From assembly GCF_963678635.1 (NCBI RefSeq), contig NW_026971582.1:35947-99946 (forward strand): a DNA stretch of 64,000 nucleotides. The letters are read 5' to 3'. This document shows positions 9,561 to 20,000 of the stretch, piece by piece. The position numbers and the translations under genes are program-made. The stretch's first letter is position 1, and each line of letters starts with the position of its first letter. Below the pieces are notes generated by a model that saw only the letters and a program-made list of their open reading frames with translations, was not told the origin of the DNA and did no database searches. This DNA is from Symsagittifera roscoffensis. Its lineage: Eukaryota > Xenacoelomorpha > Acoela > Convolutidae.

Positions 9561-11457
9561 CAACACAATGATCTATCAAGGAATTCGATTACCTTGTAAA
9601 AACGACCAAGGTTATTGCGACCCTACAACAAGAACACAAGCAACAATTGTTTGGTTCCCCGAAGACACATGTACAACATTTCAAGTAGCAAAAATACACG
9701 CTCGTATGATAAAATTTCACGAAAAATATTTTATACAATCAATTCCATATGAACAAGTCCATCCATCACGAAAACTAAGTTCTAATTTTAGAAACATAGA
9801 CAATATAGAAAATAAGTTGACACATTCTCAAATATATCAAGAAACAGAACTTGCATGTAAATACAGAAATCCACTTCACAAAACACAATACTCCGAGATA
9901 TTAGTTGAATACGAAAAAGGATTCGACATGACCACTGGAAAAGTAAAAATCGACCCATATGCAACAGGTCACCATCTAAACGAAGGAACATCAATCATAC
10001 CAGTTCATTTTCAAAAAAATACAGGTCAACCTGGTGGACATTTAAAGCCCCAAGACGACCAAAGCACACGTTTACAAGAACTATCACTAATGAATAGTAC
10101 ATTTTTTGGTAATATCCACTATGATATTCACTTAGATATGAAACTAGACTACACGATTAGCCGAATTTTTCAAGAAATGTCACTCTCCGAATTAGAAACA
10201 CTACACCAACTATGCGAATTAGAAAGAACACAGATATTACAATCACTTGCACTAGCAGTATTAAAAATACCCTACGCAGGATATTTACTATCAGGAAATA
10301 GATCAAATTTTTTAGACTATGAAGGAAACATCTTATGGTTTTATACTTGTACTAAAAAAGTATCACCACTATACGTTTTTGAAGATAAACGATGCTATAA
10401 AAGAATCCCTATCTTTTATAAGAATAAAGTACATTTCGTTGACACACTTTCACGAAGAACCTATTTCTGGGATACCGCAGTCCCATGTGGATCAGAAAAT
10501 AGCCACAACGTAGTACAACTAAACCCTGATGAAGATAAATATTACCTTCTCACCCCATATCCCACATTAATGCAATCACTCAAAAAATTTTCACCAGAAA
10601 GCATTCGCGCTATCGCTCGAAACCCAAATATAGACTTACAATCAATAGGAATATACTCAAAATCAGATATTCAACATCACATTAGAACACAACAATTCCA
10701 AGAATTGTTAACACAAATGGACACAATACAAAGACAATCAATTGACCAAAACTTACGCAAACTTGCCGAAACCGCAGGATTTGCAGACATCTATACGCAA
10801 GACTATAGCGGATATTTTAAAGACATTAAAGATTATATATATCTAAACGGTGAAAAATACCGTCCCCAAGATATATCACCTATCAATATTTTTAGCTTTG
10901 TTACACTCAAGAATGAAATTCTTGATTTTCTAGGATGGCCCTACTACATCTTAGAAAAACTGACTATTTTATACGCAATGTTTAACTTTATTGGATTTCT
11001 TTTTTCACTCTTAAAAGGAATCTATAACACATGTGCTATACACACACAAGTCAATAGACAAGCAAGTGTAGCACGCATACTATTTGCAGGATTTTTTGGA
11101 ATCTTTTCTACATCCATAAACAAAATTCTTTTAGACGCACAAATAAAAGAATATAACACAAAAATAGCAACAAGACAGAACACATACGACGAAGAACATA
11201 ACAATGTCGACACAACACCAACAGCACCACAGTTACCATCCCTACCACATAACCATCCATTATCCCTAGTCCCACGTAATTTTCGAAATTTAGCCATAAC
11301 ACATAATCAAAATTTTAGACCAACCATATCACAAAGTCCCATCCAACATATAATGCCACACCACTCACAAGATGAAAATACTTATGAACAAATTATAGAA
11401 CAACCCCATACCACCACTTTTCAGTCTCAAAATAATAATTTTTTTAGCCCACGATGA
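9448..11457 (+). CDS. env: env, main part: class of glycoprotein resembling chuvirus-type G
   Basis: Continues the envelope in the +1 frame; the ATG at 9448 is upstream of the frameshift and is not the natural start. Many paired cysteines lie in the ectodomain. The C-terminal half follows the order I associate with chuvirus/mivirus-type glycoproteins: a helix-rich cysteine segment, PYAGYLLSGNRSNFLDYEG, FYTC, a CYKRIP-type block, then TYFWDTAVPCGS and YYLLTPYPTLM. A membrane anchor lies at about residues 495-530 (GWPYYILEKLTILYAMFNFI), with a second hydrophobic stretch near 550. The ~110-residue tail contains PTAP (591-594) and YEQI (646-649). It should be the surface fusion protein. The family link is from memory of the pattern, not a search. 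Confidence 0.7.
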   Translation: MTHQTAKQTQKNKGYQEIMFFDWKIQLEKIQLTRDLSDNTMIYQGIRLPCKNDQGYCDPTTRTQATIVWFPEDTCTTFQVAKIHARMIKFHEKYFIQSIPYEQVHPSRKLSSNFRNIDNIENKLTHSQIYQETELACKYRNPLHKTQYSEILVEYEKGFDMTTGKVKIDPYATGHHLNEGTSIIPVHFQKNTGQPGGHLKPQDDQSTRLQELSLMNSTFFGNIHYDIHLDMKLDYTISRIFQEMSLSELETLHQLCELERTQILQSLALAVLKIPYAGYLLSGNRSNFLDYEGNILWFYTCTKKVSPLYVFEDKRCYKRIPIFYKNKVHFVDTLSRRTYFWDTAVPCGSENSHNVVQLNPDEDKYYLLTPYPTLMQSLKKFSPESIRAIARNPNIDLQSIGIYSKSDIQHHIRTQQFQELLTQMDTIQRQSIDQNLRKLAETAGFADIYTQDYSGYFKDIKDYIYLNGEKYRPQDISPINIFSFVTLKNEILDFLGWPYYILEKLTILYAMFNFIGFLFSLLKGIYNTCAIHTQVNRQASVARILFAGFFGIFSTSINKILLDAQIKEYNTKIATRQNTYDEEHNNVDTTPTAPQLPSLPHNHPLSLVPRNFRNLAITHNQNFRPTISQSPIQHIMPHHSQDENTYEQIIEQPHTTTFQSQNNNFFSPR

Positions 11458-13262
11458 GCCGACAACTTGGATCCCTACACCGTTCAAATTCCCACCCAAC
11501 CAACCTCACTACTCCCATTACAATAATACCACTTTTTGCTTTCCCGCCACCCGATTTCCCAACCAGTAATGTAACATCAGGCATGAATTCCGATACTAAT
11601 TCACACATCTCAGTTTTATACTCCACATCACAACTCAATAACCCGAATATTGAAACCCCCGATGAATTTGCCGACTCTGAACCATCTCCATCCAATAATT
11701 TTCCCACCAACCCCTCAATTTTTTCCCAACCCCCTTTTCAACCCATATTACCAAATAACCCTGACCCAACCAATTCTACACCCTCTTATGCTTCCCAAGT
11801 CACTCCAACCTACTCCTCACTTCACTCAGACCAATCATCTCATTCTCCAGATACCCCCCGAATCTCCCCAGAACTAGATAATTTCATTACCCTACAACAA
11901 CAACCCTATCACCTTGACATCCCAACCATAAACCAAATCTCATCCACAATAGATTCATCCAACCCTCCTACCCCTACAGCCTCTTCAATTTATACTGAAT
12001 CATTAGCACCATCATCCACATCTACTGAATCTTCACTCAGCACTAATAGAGCTTACCGCACTTTTAAAAGAAAGTTCCCCAACCATCCTTTCCCAACGAA
12101 ACCAGGAACAGCCCGTGAATATATCAACCATCCAAAACACACTAACACAAAAGAATTTTTAGCTATCACCTTACCCTCATTTCCACAATACACCTTAAAC
12201 ACCCCTCACGACACTAACGAGACACGTAACTTTGTAGACGAACACGTTTTAATGCCTACCCTTCCTTGGACCTCATATTATCGTTTTACTAATCCCCTTT
12301 GCTTACCTTTATCTAGCACTAACATCGATATAGAACGAAATAAGGACATGCTATATCGACTCACTACACCACTAACATCTAGACAATTTACTTATATTGG
12401 ATACAAAAAATCACTAAAAACACACACTGCACCCCGAGCAAATGAATATACACTAGAATATTACGATCACAACATCATCAGAACTAACCAAGATCAATTC
12501 TTAGACGACGATCGCTTCGCTAACCCACAAATCACCGAGAAATTTTTTATTAAAACACCATATGTATTTACACTAAATATCTTCGATCGCAAGTTTGACC
12601 ACATTATTTCAGAAGCACTAACAGACACACAAGCCTACGAAAGTTTTAAAGAACGCTTCCAAATATTTTCACTAACCTTTCATTTCCTTGCACCACATGA
12701 AAGAGATTTGCACTGCTCACACGATATTATGTTGCGCACTAAACAAACACACACATATACTTATTATCGTTTTATCCAAAATCACTTCGACCTACACACT
12801 CCCTCCAGACAACCACACCATCGTTTTCAATTTATCAATTCCAAATACACCTCACCATTCTTTCTTAACTTCACATATTGCATTAAAGGTACTAACCTTC
12901 ATGGTATTCTTCGAAATTATGATCCCATAACCCAAATGTATATTTTTTGTCCCATCACCAATACCTTCAACGCAGAAGAATCCCGACCCTTCCTTATCCC
13001 ACACGAGTTTGTACAACCTATAGAAATCCCCATTTTAGAATTCATCCATAACACTAAATTCAATCACAAATTATATAATCTAATCCAAAACACACCTTAT
13101 GAATTTGCAGTTGGCACTGAAGAACTAACCACCATTAAAGCACTTCAATTGCTTTGGCCACTACTTCAAACTAAAAATATCATCCGCATTTTAGCTAAAT
13201 TACTAACAACTTCAGATCTCATCCACGACATCTTCCCCCACGGTTTCTTCCCCGACGACTAA
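11454..13262 (+). CDS. 602-aa ORF of unknown function downstream of env
   Basis: Intact. Its ATG overlaps the env stop as ATGA (11454-11457), an arrangement suited to termination-reinitiation or a shared spliced mRNA. The first ~200 residues are Ser/Thr/Pro/Asn-rich and probably disordered. Residues ~205-602 look folded, rich in aromatic and charged residues, with no signal peptide or membrane segment (for example FVDEHVLMPTLPWTSYYRF and FLDDDRFANPQITEKFF), and the protein ends in DIFPHGFFPDD. Cysteines are few. I recognise no domain. Copy 2 is truncated before this position, so conservation cannot be tested here, but an intact 1.8-kb frame next to two frameshifted genes suggests it was functional recently. 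Location resembles retroviral 3' accessory genes; a regulatory or matrix-like role would be a guess. Confidence 0.75.
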   Translation: MSRQLGSLHRSNSHPTNLTTPITIIPLFAFPPPDFPTSNVTSGMNSDTNSHISVLYSTSQLNNPNIETPDEFADSEPSPSNNFPTNPSIFSQPPFQPILPNNPDPTNSTPSYASQVTPTYSSLHSDQSSHSPDTPRISPELDNFITLQQQPYHLDIPTINQISSTIDSSNPPTPTASSIYTESLAPSSTSTESSLSTNRAYRTFKRKFPNHPFPTKPGTAREYINHPKHTNTKEFLAITLPSFPQYTLNTPHDTNETRNFVDEHVLMPTLPWTSYYRFTNPLCLPLSSTNIDIERNKDMLYRLTTPLTSRQFTYIGYKKSLKTHTAPRANEYTLEYYDHNIIRTNQDQFLDDDRFANPQITEKFFIKTPYVFTLNIFDRKFDHIISEALTDTQAYESFKERFQIFSLTFHFLAPHERDLHCSHDIMLRTKQTHTYTYYRFIQNHFDLHTPSRQPHHRFQFINSKYTSPFFLNFTYCIKGTNLHGILRNYDPITQMYIFCPITNTFNAEESRPFLIPHEFVQPIEIPILEFIHNTKFNHKLYNLIQNTPYEFAVGTEELTTIKALQLLWPLLQTKNIIRILAKLLTTSDLIHDIFPHGFFPDD

Positions 13263-13271
13263 CAGGTAAGT
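13263..13271 (+). promoter_or_regulatory. Consensus 5' splice site directly after the 602-aa ORF
   Basis: The nine bases CAGGTAAGT match the metazoan donor consensus perfectly and begin at the base after the TAA stop (13260-13262). A pyrimidine-rich stretch ending in TAG at 13341 could serve as an acceptor for a 76-base intron. Whether it is used is unknown. Confidence 0.4.
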
Positions 13272-14856
13272 ATGAATTATACATATTACTAACTAATTAT
13301 AACATTAGAAACTCACCATTCTTTATCCATGTATTCTTTAGAATTTTAGCCTTCACCCAACGATCATCTGAAAAATTCACAAATTAAAATAAAAATTGAA
13401 AACTTCTTCAAACTGTTTAAAACTCTATTAATTTTTACACCAATTAATTAAATAAATATAATACCAATGCAGTAATTTAATTTATAAATTTTTCCCCCAC
13501 AAGCAGTAAATCTAAAAATGATGAAAATTTGTAACGTAATTTTCCCCAACAACTAGCAGTAAAATTAAAAATTCTATGTAGTAAATTAATAAGAAGAAAA
13601 TGCAGTACTAACCTTTTGATATATTTTCATTCACTCGCACAAGAATTCTATCCAAACTCGCACAGCTCGCCCACGAAGAATTGTTTAAATAATGAATTTC
13701 AGTTTCAAGCTTTCACAACTCAACAACTCTAACACACGATAACAAGTTTCAAACTTTCCTTTAACCCGGTTGGAAAGGAATTATATACTAAGCAAAACTA
13801 ACCAATGCAGCTTACTAAACACCACAACACATAGCATAACAGCATGACTAAGAAAAAGGAAACCAACGGTACCCAAACCGGATTAACCCAGTTTAAAACT
13901 GGATAATTTATTCTTTTGAAGACTATTATAAAGTCTAAGAAAGAAATAATAAAACACAAAAAAGTCGAAAGACAAACCCATACCACAAACAATTTGATTT
14001 TTGAAAAAAGGACACAACCAACAAAACATAAGAAAAACCACAACAAACCCAACATAAAACGTTGTCACATAACAGGACCTCTCACAAAAACCGCATGCAA
14101 TCATACTCCCACTCCTGGCCTAACCCACCAGGAAGGACGTCCTGAGCATGCTCTATAGCCGGCCTAACCCACCGTGCTACATCCACGCTTTGTGACCACA
14201 CTCCTATTTTTAATAAGAGCTACTCAAGGGTGAGTAACTCTTCAATATAACTGAACTAAAACAAAAAGCTTTTGTGAAAACAACTAACTAAAATCATAAT
14301 TAAAAAATATTAAACTAATAAAAGTTTTATAAAATGTAAATTACATTATGCAATACATAGATCAGAATACAACACCAAGGACGAACATCCAAAGACAAAA
14401 CGACCCCACTACACTCGAAAAAGAATGGCCAACTACAATCAATATGCCGCTCACAATCACAACTCAAAGGATTTAGAGTACGACTTGACTTCGCAGAAAA
14501 GGACTTCATTGAACTAGACCAATGACCACCTCGATGTTCAAGTATACGTACAGATCCGAGTAACCAGGCATCCCCTCCATGCACAATCTCCACGCCATTC
14601 CTAGACAAGATCAAAACACAAAGAAGTTCTCATTAATGAAACAGAAAAACCTGACATAGCCAACCATTCTGAAATCAGATTTGAGTTTGTTGCAAAGACC
14701 CAGTCGTTGTCATGAGATGACACAACGATCGAACCTGGAACTTCTCTAACAAGAGAACCCAGAAGAAATATGATGTTCGCCAAATACCAACGTCCATCAT
14801 CCATCCTTTGAATTGCAGAAAGACTATTCTAAAAAACTCTGTAAAACCCGGATGGG
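13272..14856 (+). other. Long 3' non-coding region of LTR element copy 1
   Basis: No convincing plus-strand frame. It contains short imperfect repeats around GCAGTAA (13460-13610) and two GGCCTAACCCACC copies (14118-14180), the first within a small hairpin. From 14327 to 14804 the minus strand has two adjacent open frames (95 and 67 codons) with protein-like composition. The stretch just before the LTR ends GGATGGG, a weak purine tract. Confidence 0.5.
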
Positions 14857-15266
14857 TGGAACCTGATCTAAACTACATTTTATGATTGGATAAATTACAT
14901 ATTTTACCAATGTAAAGTATTTAATATTAACCAATCATGATCCATCTAACTAACAACCCACTTATTTGTAAGTGCTGGAATTACTTGTAATTTCAGCACC
15001 AGAGAGATTTGAATTTAACTTAGAAATTAGTTGACTCTCCAAGAAGACTTCAGCAACCGCAATAAACCAGTATACCCTAGATCTATTGAGCCTAGCAGAG
15101 ACTAGTTAAACAACCTGAGACTAGATAGTATAAGAGTAAGATTAGGATCGGTATTCGACTAAGAAGTTGCACGAATCTATCCGGCCGAAAATAAGATAGC
15201 GTGACGAGCAGACGGTGTACCCTATCCGAAATTACTCTATGAGTTATACCCTTCGGTCATAACTCA
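14857..15266 (+). repeat. 3' LTR of copy 1
   Basis: Begins TGGAACCTGATC and ends CATAACTCA, so it has TG...CA ends. It matches the 5' LTR of copy 2 (43518-43894, complement) along its length with substitutions and a ~28-base insertion. It contains CCAATCA-like and TATA-like A/T sequence in the first 100 bases and a 12-bp hairpin at 14972-14999. Confidence 0.85.
14972..14999 (+). promoter_or_regulatory. LTR stem-loop with CUUG tetraloop
   Basis: A 12-bp stem (14972-14983 with 14988-14999) closes a CTTG loop. The same stem is in the two other LTR copies (15433-15458 and 43750-43777), with paired changes: GTGCTG/CAGCAC in one and GTGTTG/CAACAC in another. This suggests selection on RNA (or cruciform) structure. 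Confidence 0.55.
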
Positions 15267-15576
15267 ATCTGCTCGTCACGCTATCTTATTTTCGGCCGGA
15301 TAGATTCTAATACCGATCTTAATCTTACTCTTATATCTCTTAGTCTCAATAGATCTAGAGTATACTGGTTTGTTACGAGTTGGTCTCTTCGAAAAAACAA
15401 CTAAGCTGTAAGTTAAATTCAGAATTCTCTGATGCTGAAACTACAAGTAGTTTCAGCACTTACAAATAAATGGGTTGTTAGTTAGATGGAGTATGATTGG
15501 TTAGTCTTCAATATTTTATAGGGATAAAATATCTAATTTATAAACAATAATAATCTACAGTTTGGATCAGGTTCCA
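15240..15576 (-). repeat. Second LTR in opposite orientation, fused tail-to-tail
   Basis: Reads as the reverse complement of the LTR, ending GGTTCCA at 15576. Its first bases overlap the end of the 3' LTR in a small palindrome (TGAGTTAT...ATAACTCA, 15240-15266). About 24 bases near its end are missing compared with copy 2. No internal element sequence follows, so it is a lone inverted LTR. Together the pair forms a 720-bp imperfect palindrome. Confidence 0.8.
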
Positions 15577-17099
15577 GCATCATCAAGATCTTTAAAGATA
15601 TCCAAAAAAATTCTAATTATCATTAAAATTTTTCATAGTAAATTAAAAATACATAATGAAGATTCTCGGAAAGACTATTAATAACACCAAAACAAGGCTG
15701 TTATTGGGGAACAAAATTTCGAAATATTTTTAAGAAAAGTCCAGTTTTGTGTAGAACAAAAAGTCCATCTACTCTGGTTCTGATGTCGGACTTTGATCAC
15801 AAAGTTAGCAACACAATATAGGTTATTGCAATGGGAAAAAATTGGCAAATATAAGAGTCAAAACTACTCACTTTCCTACTAAAAAACTGAGTGTTTTCGT
15901 AAGTATAAAATAGATACTTTTCCAGACAAAATCAACTGAATAGTGTTTTTTTTTCGGATTGCTTTGCTAGAAACAAGCTGCTATAAAAAAATTGAGCAAC
16001 TAATTACGTTAATGAAAACGCTCGTTCAATTTTTTACGGTAATTTGATCATGGGTAAGATCAATATAGATGCAAGGGAATGGTTTGTTTGTTGTTCGAAT
16101 TCCATTTTTCTGAAAAAATGTTCCATCAAATTGAAATTTTTGTTCGGAAGTCCGATAGAGATTTTCACGAGCCGCTGGCTTCTAAACTCCTGTTTTTTAT
16201 GAGCAAACGCTGCAATTCTCATAATTTCCGCCTAGCATCGGCTTAATAAATTGATGAATCAGAGATGAAGCAGATAAAGTTCCAGAAAAAAAAACAGAAA
16301 AAATATACATTCTTTGTGTCAAATATTTGCAAGTGATTACTGGGATCTGCAAACCGATTTTTTAATGATACTTCTTTTAATTTGAGTTCAGTGTGCAAAA
16401 CTTTTTTTTTAAAACAGTGTTCCAAGTTCCAAAACTTTTTTATACTTCAATACTTAGCCGTTTGATTCAAATTATACGAGGAATTATATATCTTTCGTTG
16501 CAGAAACTTTTCCACAGTTTACTTTGTTGCATTCGTTTTAACACCGACGGCGAGAAGGCTTTTTCTCAGTTTCGATATTTAAATTCACTTTTGATAAATC
16601 GTTAAGTTTAGAGCCAAATTTGTTAATACTAAATCAAAAAGAGTGTAAAATTTTTTGATAACACTGACAAACCTCAGAAGAAGCAGACCCATTAGTCGTA
16701 GAGTTTGAGTCCTCGTTTTTCGATTGTTGTTTGACCTCATCCAAATCCGATCGGAGTCGAGAAATTTCGTTTGTAGCTGAGATAGTCCATAGTAGTAGCA
16801 CAACGACCAGTACCTAAATAGGTGACACAAGTACAGTTCTACAAACAGGTTGGTTATAAACTAATTTTCCAAAACACTGTTTTTATAAGCACTTCATAGC
16901 GAAAAAAATAGGATAACTTGCATTGTCCTGTTAAAATAAAATTAGATAAACGAACCAATTTTCACATTTCAAACTAAATATGGTGTCGTAAATGACCTCG
17001 TGAAATCATTTTTTACTGCGTGAACTAAAGATATATACAAAAAATACTTGAAAAAAAGGTGAAAAAAATGAGCGCAGGTATTGTTTATTTTTTTTTGTT
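15577..17099. other. AT-rich sequence without recognised repeat or complete gene
   Basis: Apart from the exon-like segment at 16673-16813 I see no coding frame with protein-like composition; the short frames here are ordinary for AT-rich DNA. Confidence 0.5.
16673..16813 (-). CDS. Putative internal coding exon (membrane helix then acidic/polar stalk)
   Basis: On the minus strand an acceptor (…CCTATTTAG) precedes 141 bases, exactly 47 codons in phase 0-0, followed by GAG|GTTTGT, a fair donor. The product begins VLVVVLLLWTIS, a membrane-like stretch, and continues as a charged, helix-prone segment (SRLRSDLDEVKQQ) and an Asn/Ser-rich end with potential N-glycosylation sites (NST, NGS). Composition is unlike the surrounding AT-rich DNA. 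It may belong with the exon at 21209-21511, which ends in the same phase. No family recognised. Confidence 0.35.
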
Positions 17100-20000
17100 T
17101 ATATTCAGATCCGAGAAAGACGCAAACTTGACCTTGATTTCAAAAGCAAACAAGACTGCTCGTACCATGGTAAGGCCCTGAATGTTCCCACTGCTTCTTT
17201 ACTTGTATGGTGTAGCGTTTGCTTTAGAAAAATTGAAGAAAATTTTAAAGAAAAAAATGAAGTTATTAAAAAAGCAAAAAGTATGAAAAAGTCCAGATAC
17301 CATGCCTCACTCCACTTTGCAACCTTTTCAGACTGTTTATATCTCCAGTCACCCGTAAATTGCGCGAAATAGAATTGATCCATATTGGCCAAATTGATCA
17401 TCTTTAACACGCCATTAATGTTTGAAAAAAAGTTGCAAGTAAAATAAGTAAATTTTAATTTGAGCTAAAATCAAAAAAAAAATTTTGAATGACAGCAAAA
17501 CATTTTGCAAAAAAAACCCGTAGAATTGACTGGTTAAAAAGTCGAAGATATACTGGAGGTCAGAGAGCACAAACCTAAAAGTAGACAGAACGACAAAGTT
17601 TCTCGGATCAAGACACAGCCTTGGATGCTCTGACTGCCACTTAAGTCAATTTTTACGTCAAAATCCCGTTGGGCTTAAAGTCAATCAAGGCTACTCGAAA
17701 ATCAGGTCACAGACTTGAAAGTTCCTGCTGCACTTTGTGGCCAGTTTAAAAGTTTTCTGGTAGAAAACATGACGAAATACTTGTACAAGACTGCTCGTAT
17801 CAGGACTGCTCGAACAAGACTGCTCGAAATACTTGAACAAGACTGCCTTTTAAGATCTATGGAGCTTTAATAAAATGAAAAATTTCATTGTAATAGAAAA
17901 AATAAAAAAATAAAAATTTTGAAAAAATTTTTTATGTAAAAACATCACCCCACACGTCATATTAAGTACAAAGTGATAGATTTTGCGCCTATTAACAAAG
18001 CAACTATGGCATAAGATATCATTGAACCAATCTTGAACGATATTTAAGACGGATTAAATCTCCGCTTACGCGTTAATAGCGCGAAATTTATAGCGATTTA
18101 ATTGTCTCAAATTGGCCAAAATGGCAGTCTTTAAACCCCCGTAACTTTATGAAAAATGATCACAGGTAAAATATCTTTTCAAATTCAAGCTCAGGACAAC
18201 AAAAAATTTCGAATGATATAAGAAATATCCGTCAAAAATGGCTAGTTAAAAAGTCGAAATTTGTCTGAAGAAAAATAAACCCACCCCACAAATATTCCGT
18301 TACTTTCGTATCGAAAGTCGGGACAAAAATATTTACTCTAACTAAAAATTGGGTTTCTCTGACTAAAATTTTTCCTCAAACGCCATATCACTAAAATAAG
18401 CAACAAGACTGCTCGTATCAGGGTGAAACCCTGAATGTTGCGACTGCCTTTTAATGTTTATGGAGCAGTAATAACATTAAATGAAATAAAACAAAATGAA
18501 ATTTTTGTTCTAAAACTTGAAATTTTCTGTGAAAATCATTTCCCCACACGCCATATAAAGTACAGAAAAAGAGATTTCGTTCCTTGTAACAAATCAATTC
18601 AGGCAAATAAGCTTCGTTCAACCAATTTGGAACGATTTATAAGACGGATTAAATATCCGCTTACGCGTTAATAGCGCGAATTATATCGCGCGTTATTTTC
18701 CCAAATTGGTCAAAATGGCCAAAATGGCAACCTTTAAGCCCTCATAACTCTACGAAAAATGATCACAGGTGAAATATTTTTTCAAATTTAAGCTCAGGAC
18801 AACAATACCTTTTGAATGATATAAAAAAAATTCCGTCAAAAATGGTTAGTTAAAAAGTCGAAATTTGTCCGAAGAAAAAAAACTCAAACCGAGCACAAAT
18901 ATTCCGTTACTTTCGTATCGAAAGTCGGAACAATTAGGGGAGGTATTCAGCGCTATGTGTCCAAATAACAGGACTAAATGAATTTTCTCAATTCATTTAT
19001 TAACGCAATAAATCCCGGCTTACGCGTGTTCTGCGCTTTGACAATTTAGCCAAACTAGCCAAATACAAATGCGCATAATTTTGCAAGAAATGATCCCAAT
19101 AGACAGTTTTGCTGCTAACATTTGGTTAAAAATTGTTGAAAAAAAACTAAGTATAAAAAAAAACCCAAGCACAAATATTCCGCTTTTTCTTCTGCAGCTA
19201 AATAATGATATTTTTTCTTCTTTTATGTTTCCTAAGTAATCCATCTACTCGATAAGCTCATTTCAAAGTGTTCAGAGAGTTAATCAGTTGGAGACTTGAG
19301 CTTTGATAGGACGATAAATACCACGCGTGAATTAAGCCAATTCCAATTATGATCGCTAAAGTGTCCCAAGTTTCAAGCATAATAGTTTTGCAAGAGTAGA
19401 TTACGTGTACAATACCTTTATCAGTCCTGCATGAGTACTTCTCAACCTGTATTGAAAACATTTTGTCAAAAACTGCTTGTTATAAACCAAAATTTTCTTC
19501 TTTGGAGAAAAAAGCAGCCCGACCACAAATATTTCTTTGTTTTGTTCAAAGTCTTAACATGAAGAATATCACGGGAAAACGCGGATAGTCTCACGGAAAA
19601 GCTCAAAAAGTTCTGGCTGCGCCTTAATGTCTATGAATTAGGTTTCAGTTTTTTAAAATCATAGTGTGTGTCGTTTTATATTTCTCTAAAAAGTTTACCA
19701 TCACGCTTTGTAAGTGATATAGTTTTAACGTAGTATGCTATCAATGAGACCATTTTTTTTTGCTTCACTTTAATTCCGAACATTTTGTAAAACAAAGAGT
19801 TTGATGCTTATTTGGACCGATTAGGATTCTGAAATAATTAAGGTTCAATTTTTTAATTCCAAAAGTCTTTTGAAAAATTGTTTTATTTTGAGCTCAGGCA
19901 TCATTTCTTTCCTAAATAAAAAAATAAGCAGAAAAAAACTGTCATCAGGACAGGACAAAAAGGCCACGCGAAGCACAAAAATAAAATTTTTGGCAACAAT

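Larger units (their letters stand above)
1..15266 (+). mobile_element. Env-bearing Ty3/gypsy-type LTR retroelement, copy 1 (5' end outside window)
   Basis: One coherent element read on the plus strand: gag, pol, small membrane ORF, pre-env ORF, env, 602-aa ORF, long 3' region and 3' LTR. Its 5' end lies outside the window. Position 25 aligns with about 40180 of the inverted copy at 29531-43894, whose 5' LTR ends at 43894, so about 3.7 kb is missing and the whole element would be near 19 kb. The sense strand is strongly A/C-rich and G-poor throughout. Gene order pol-env-3' ORF and separate gag/pol frames fit env-carrying Ty3-type elements; the number and size of extra ORFs do not match a family I can name. 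Confidence 0.9.
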
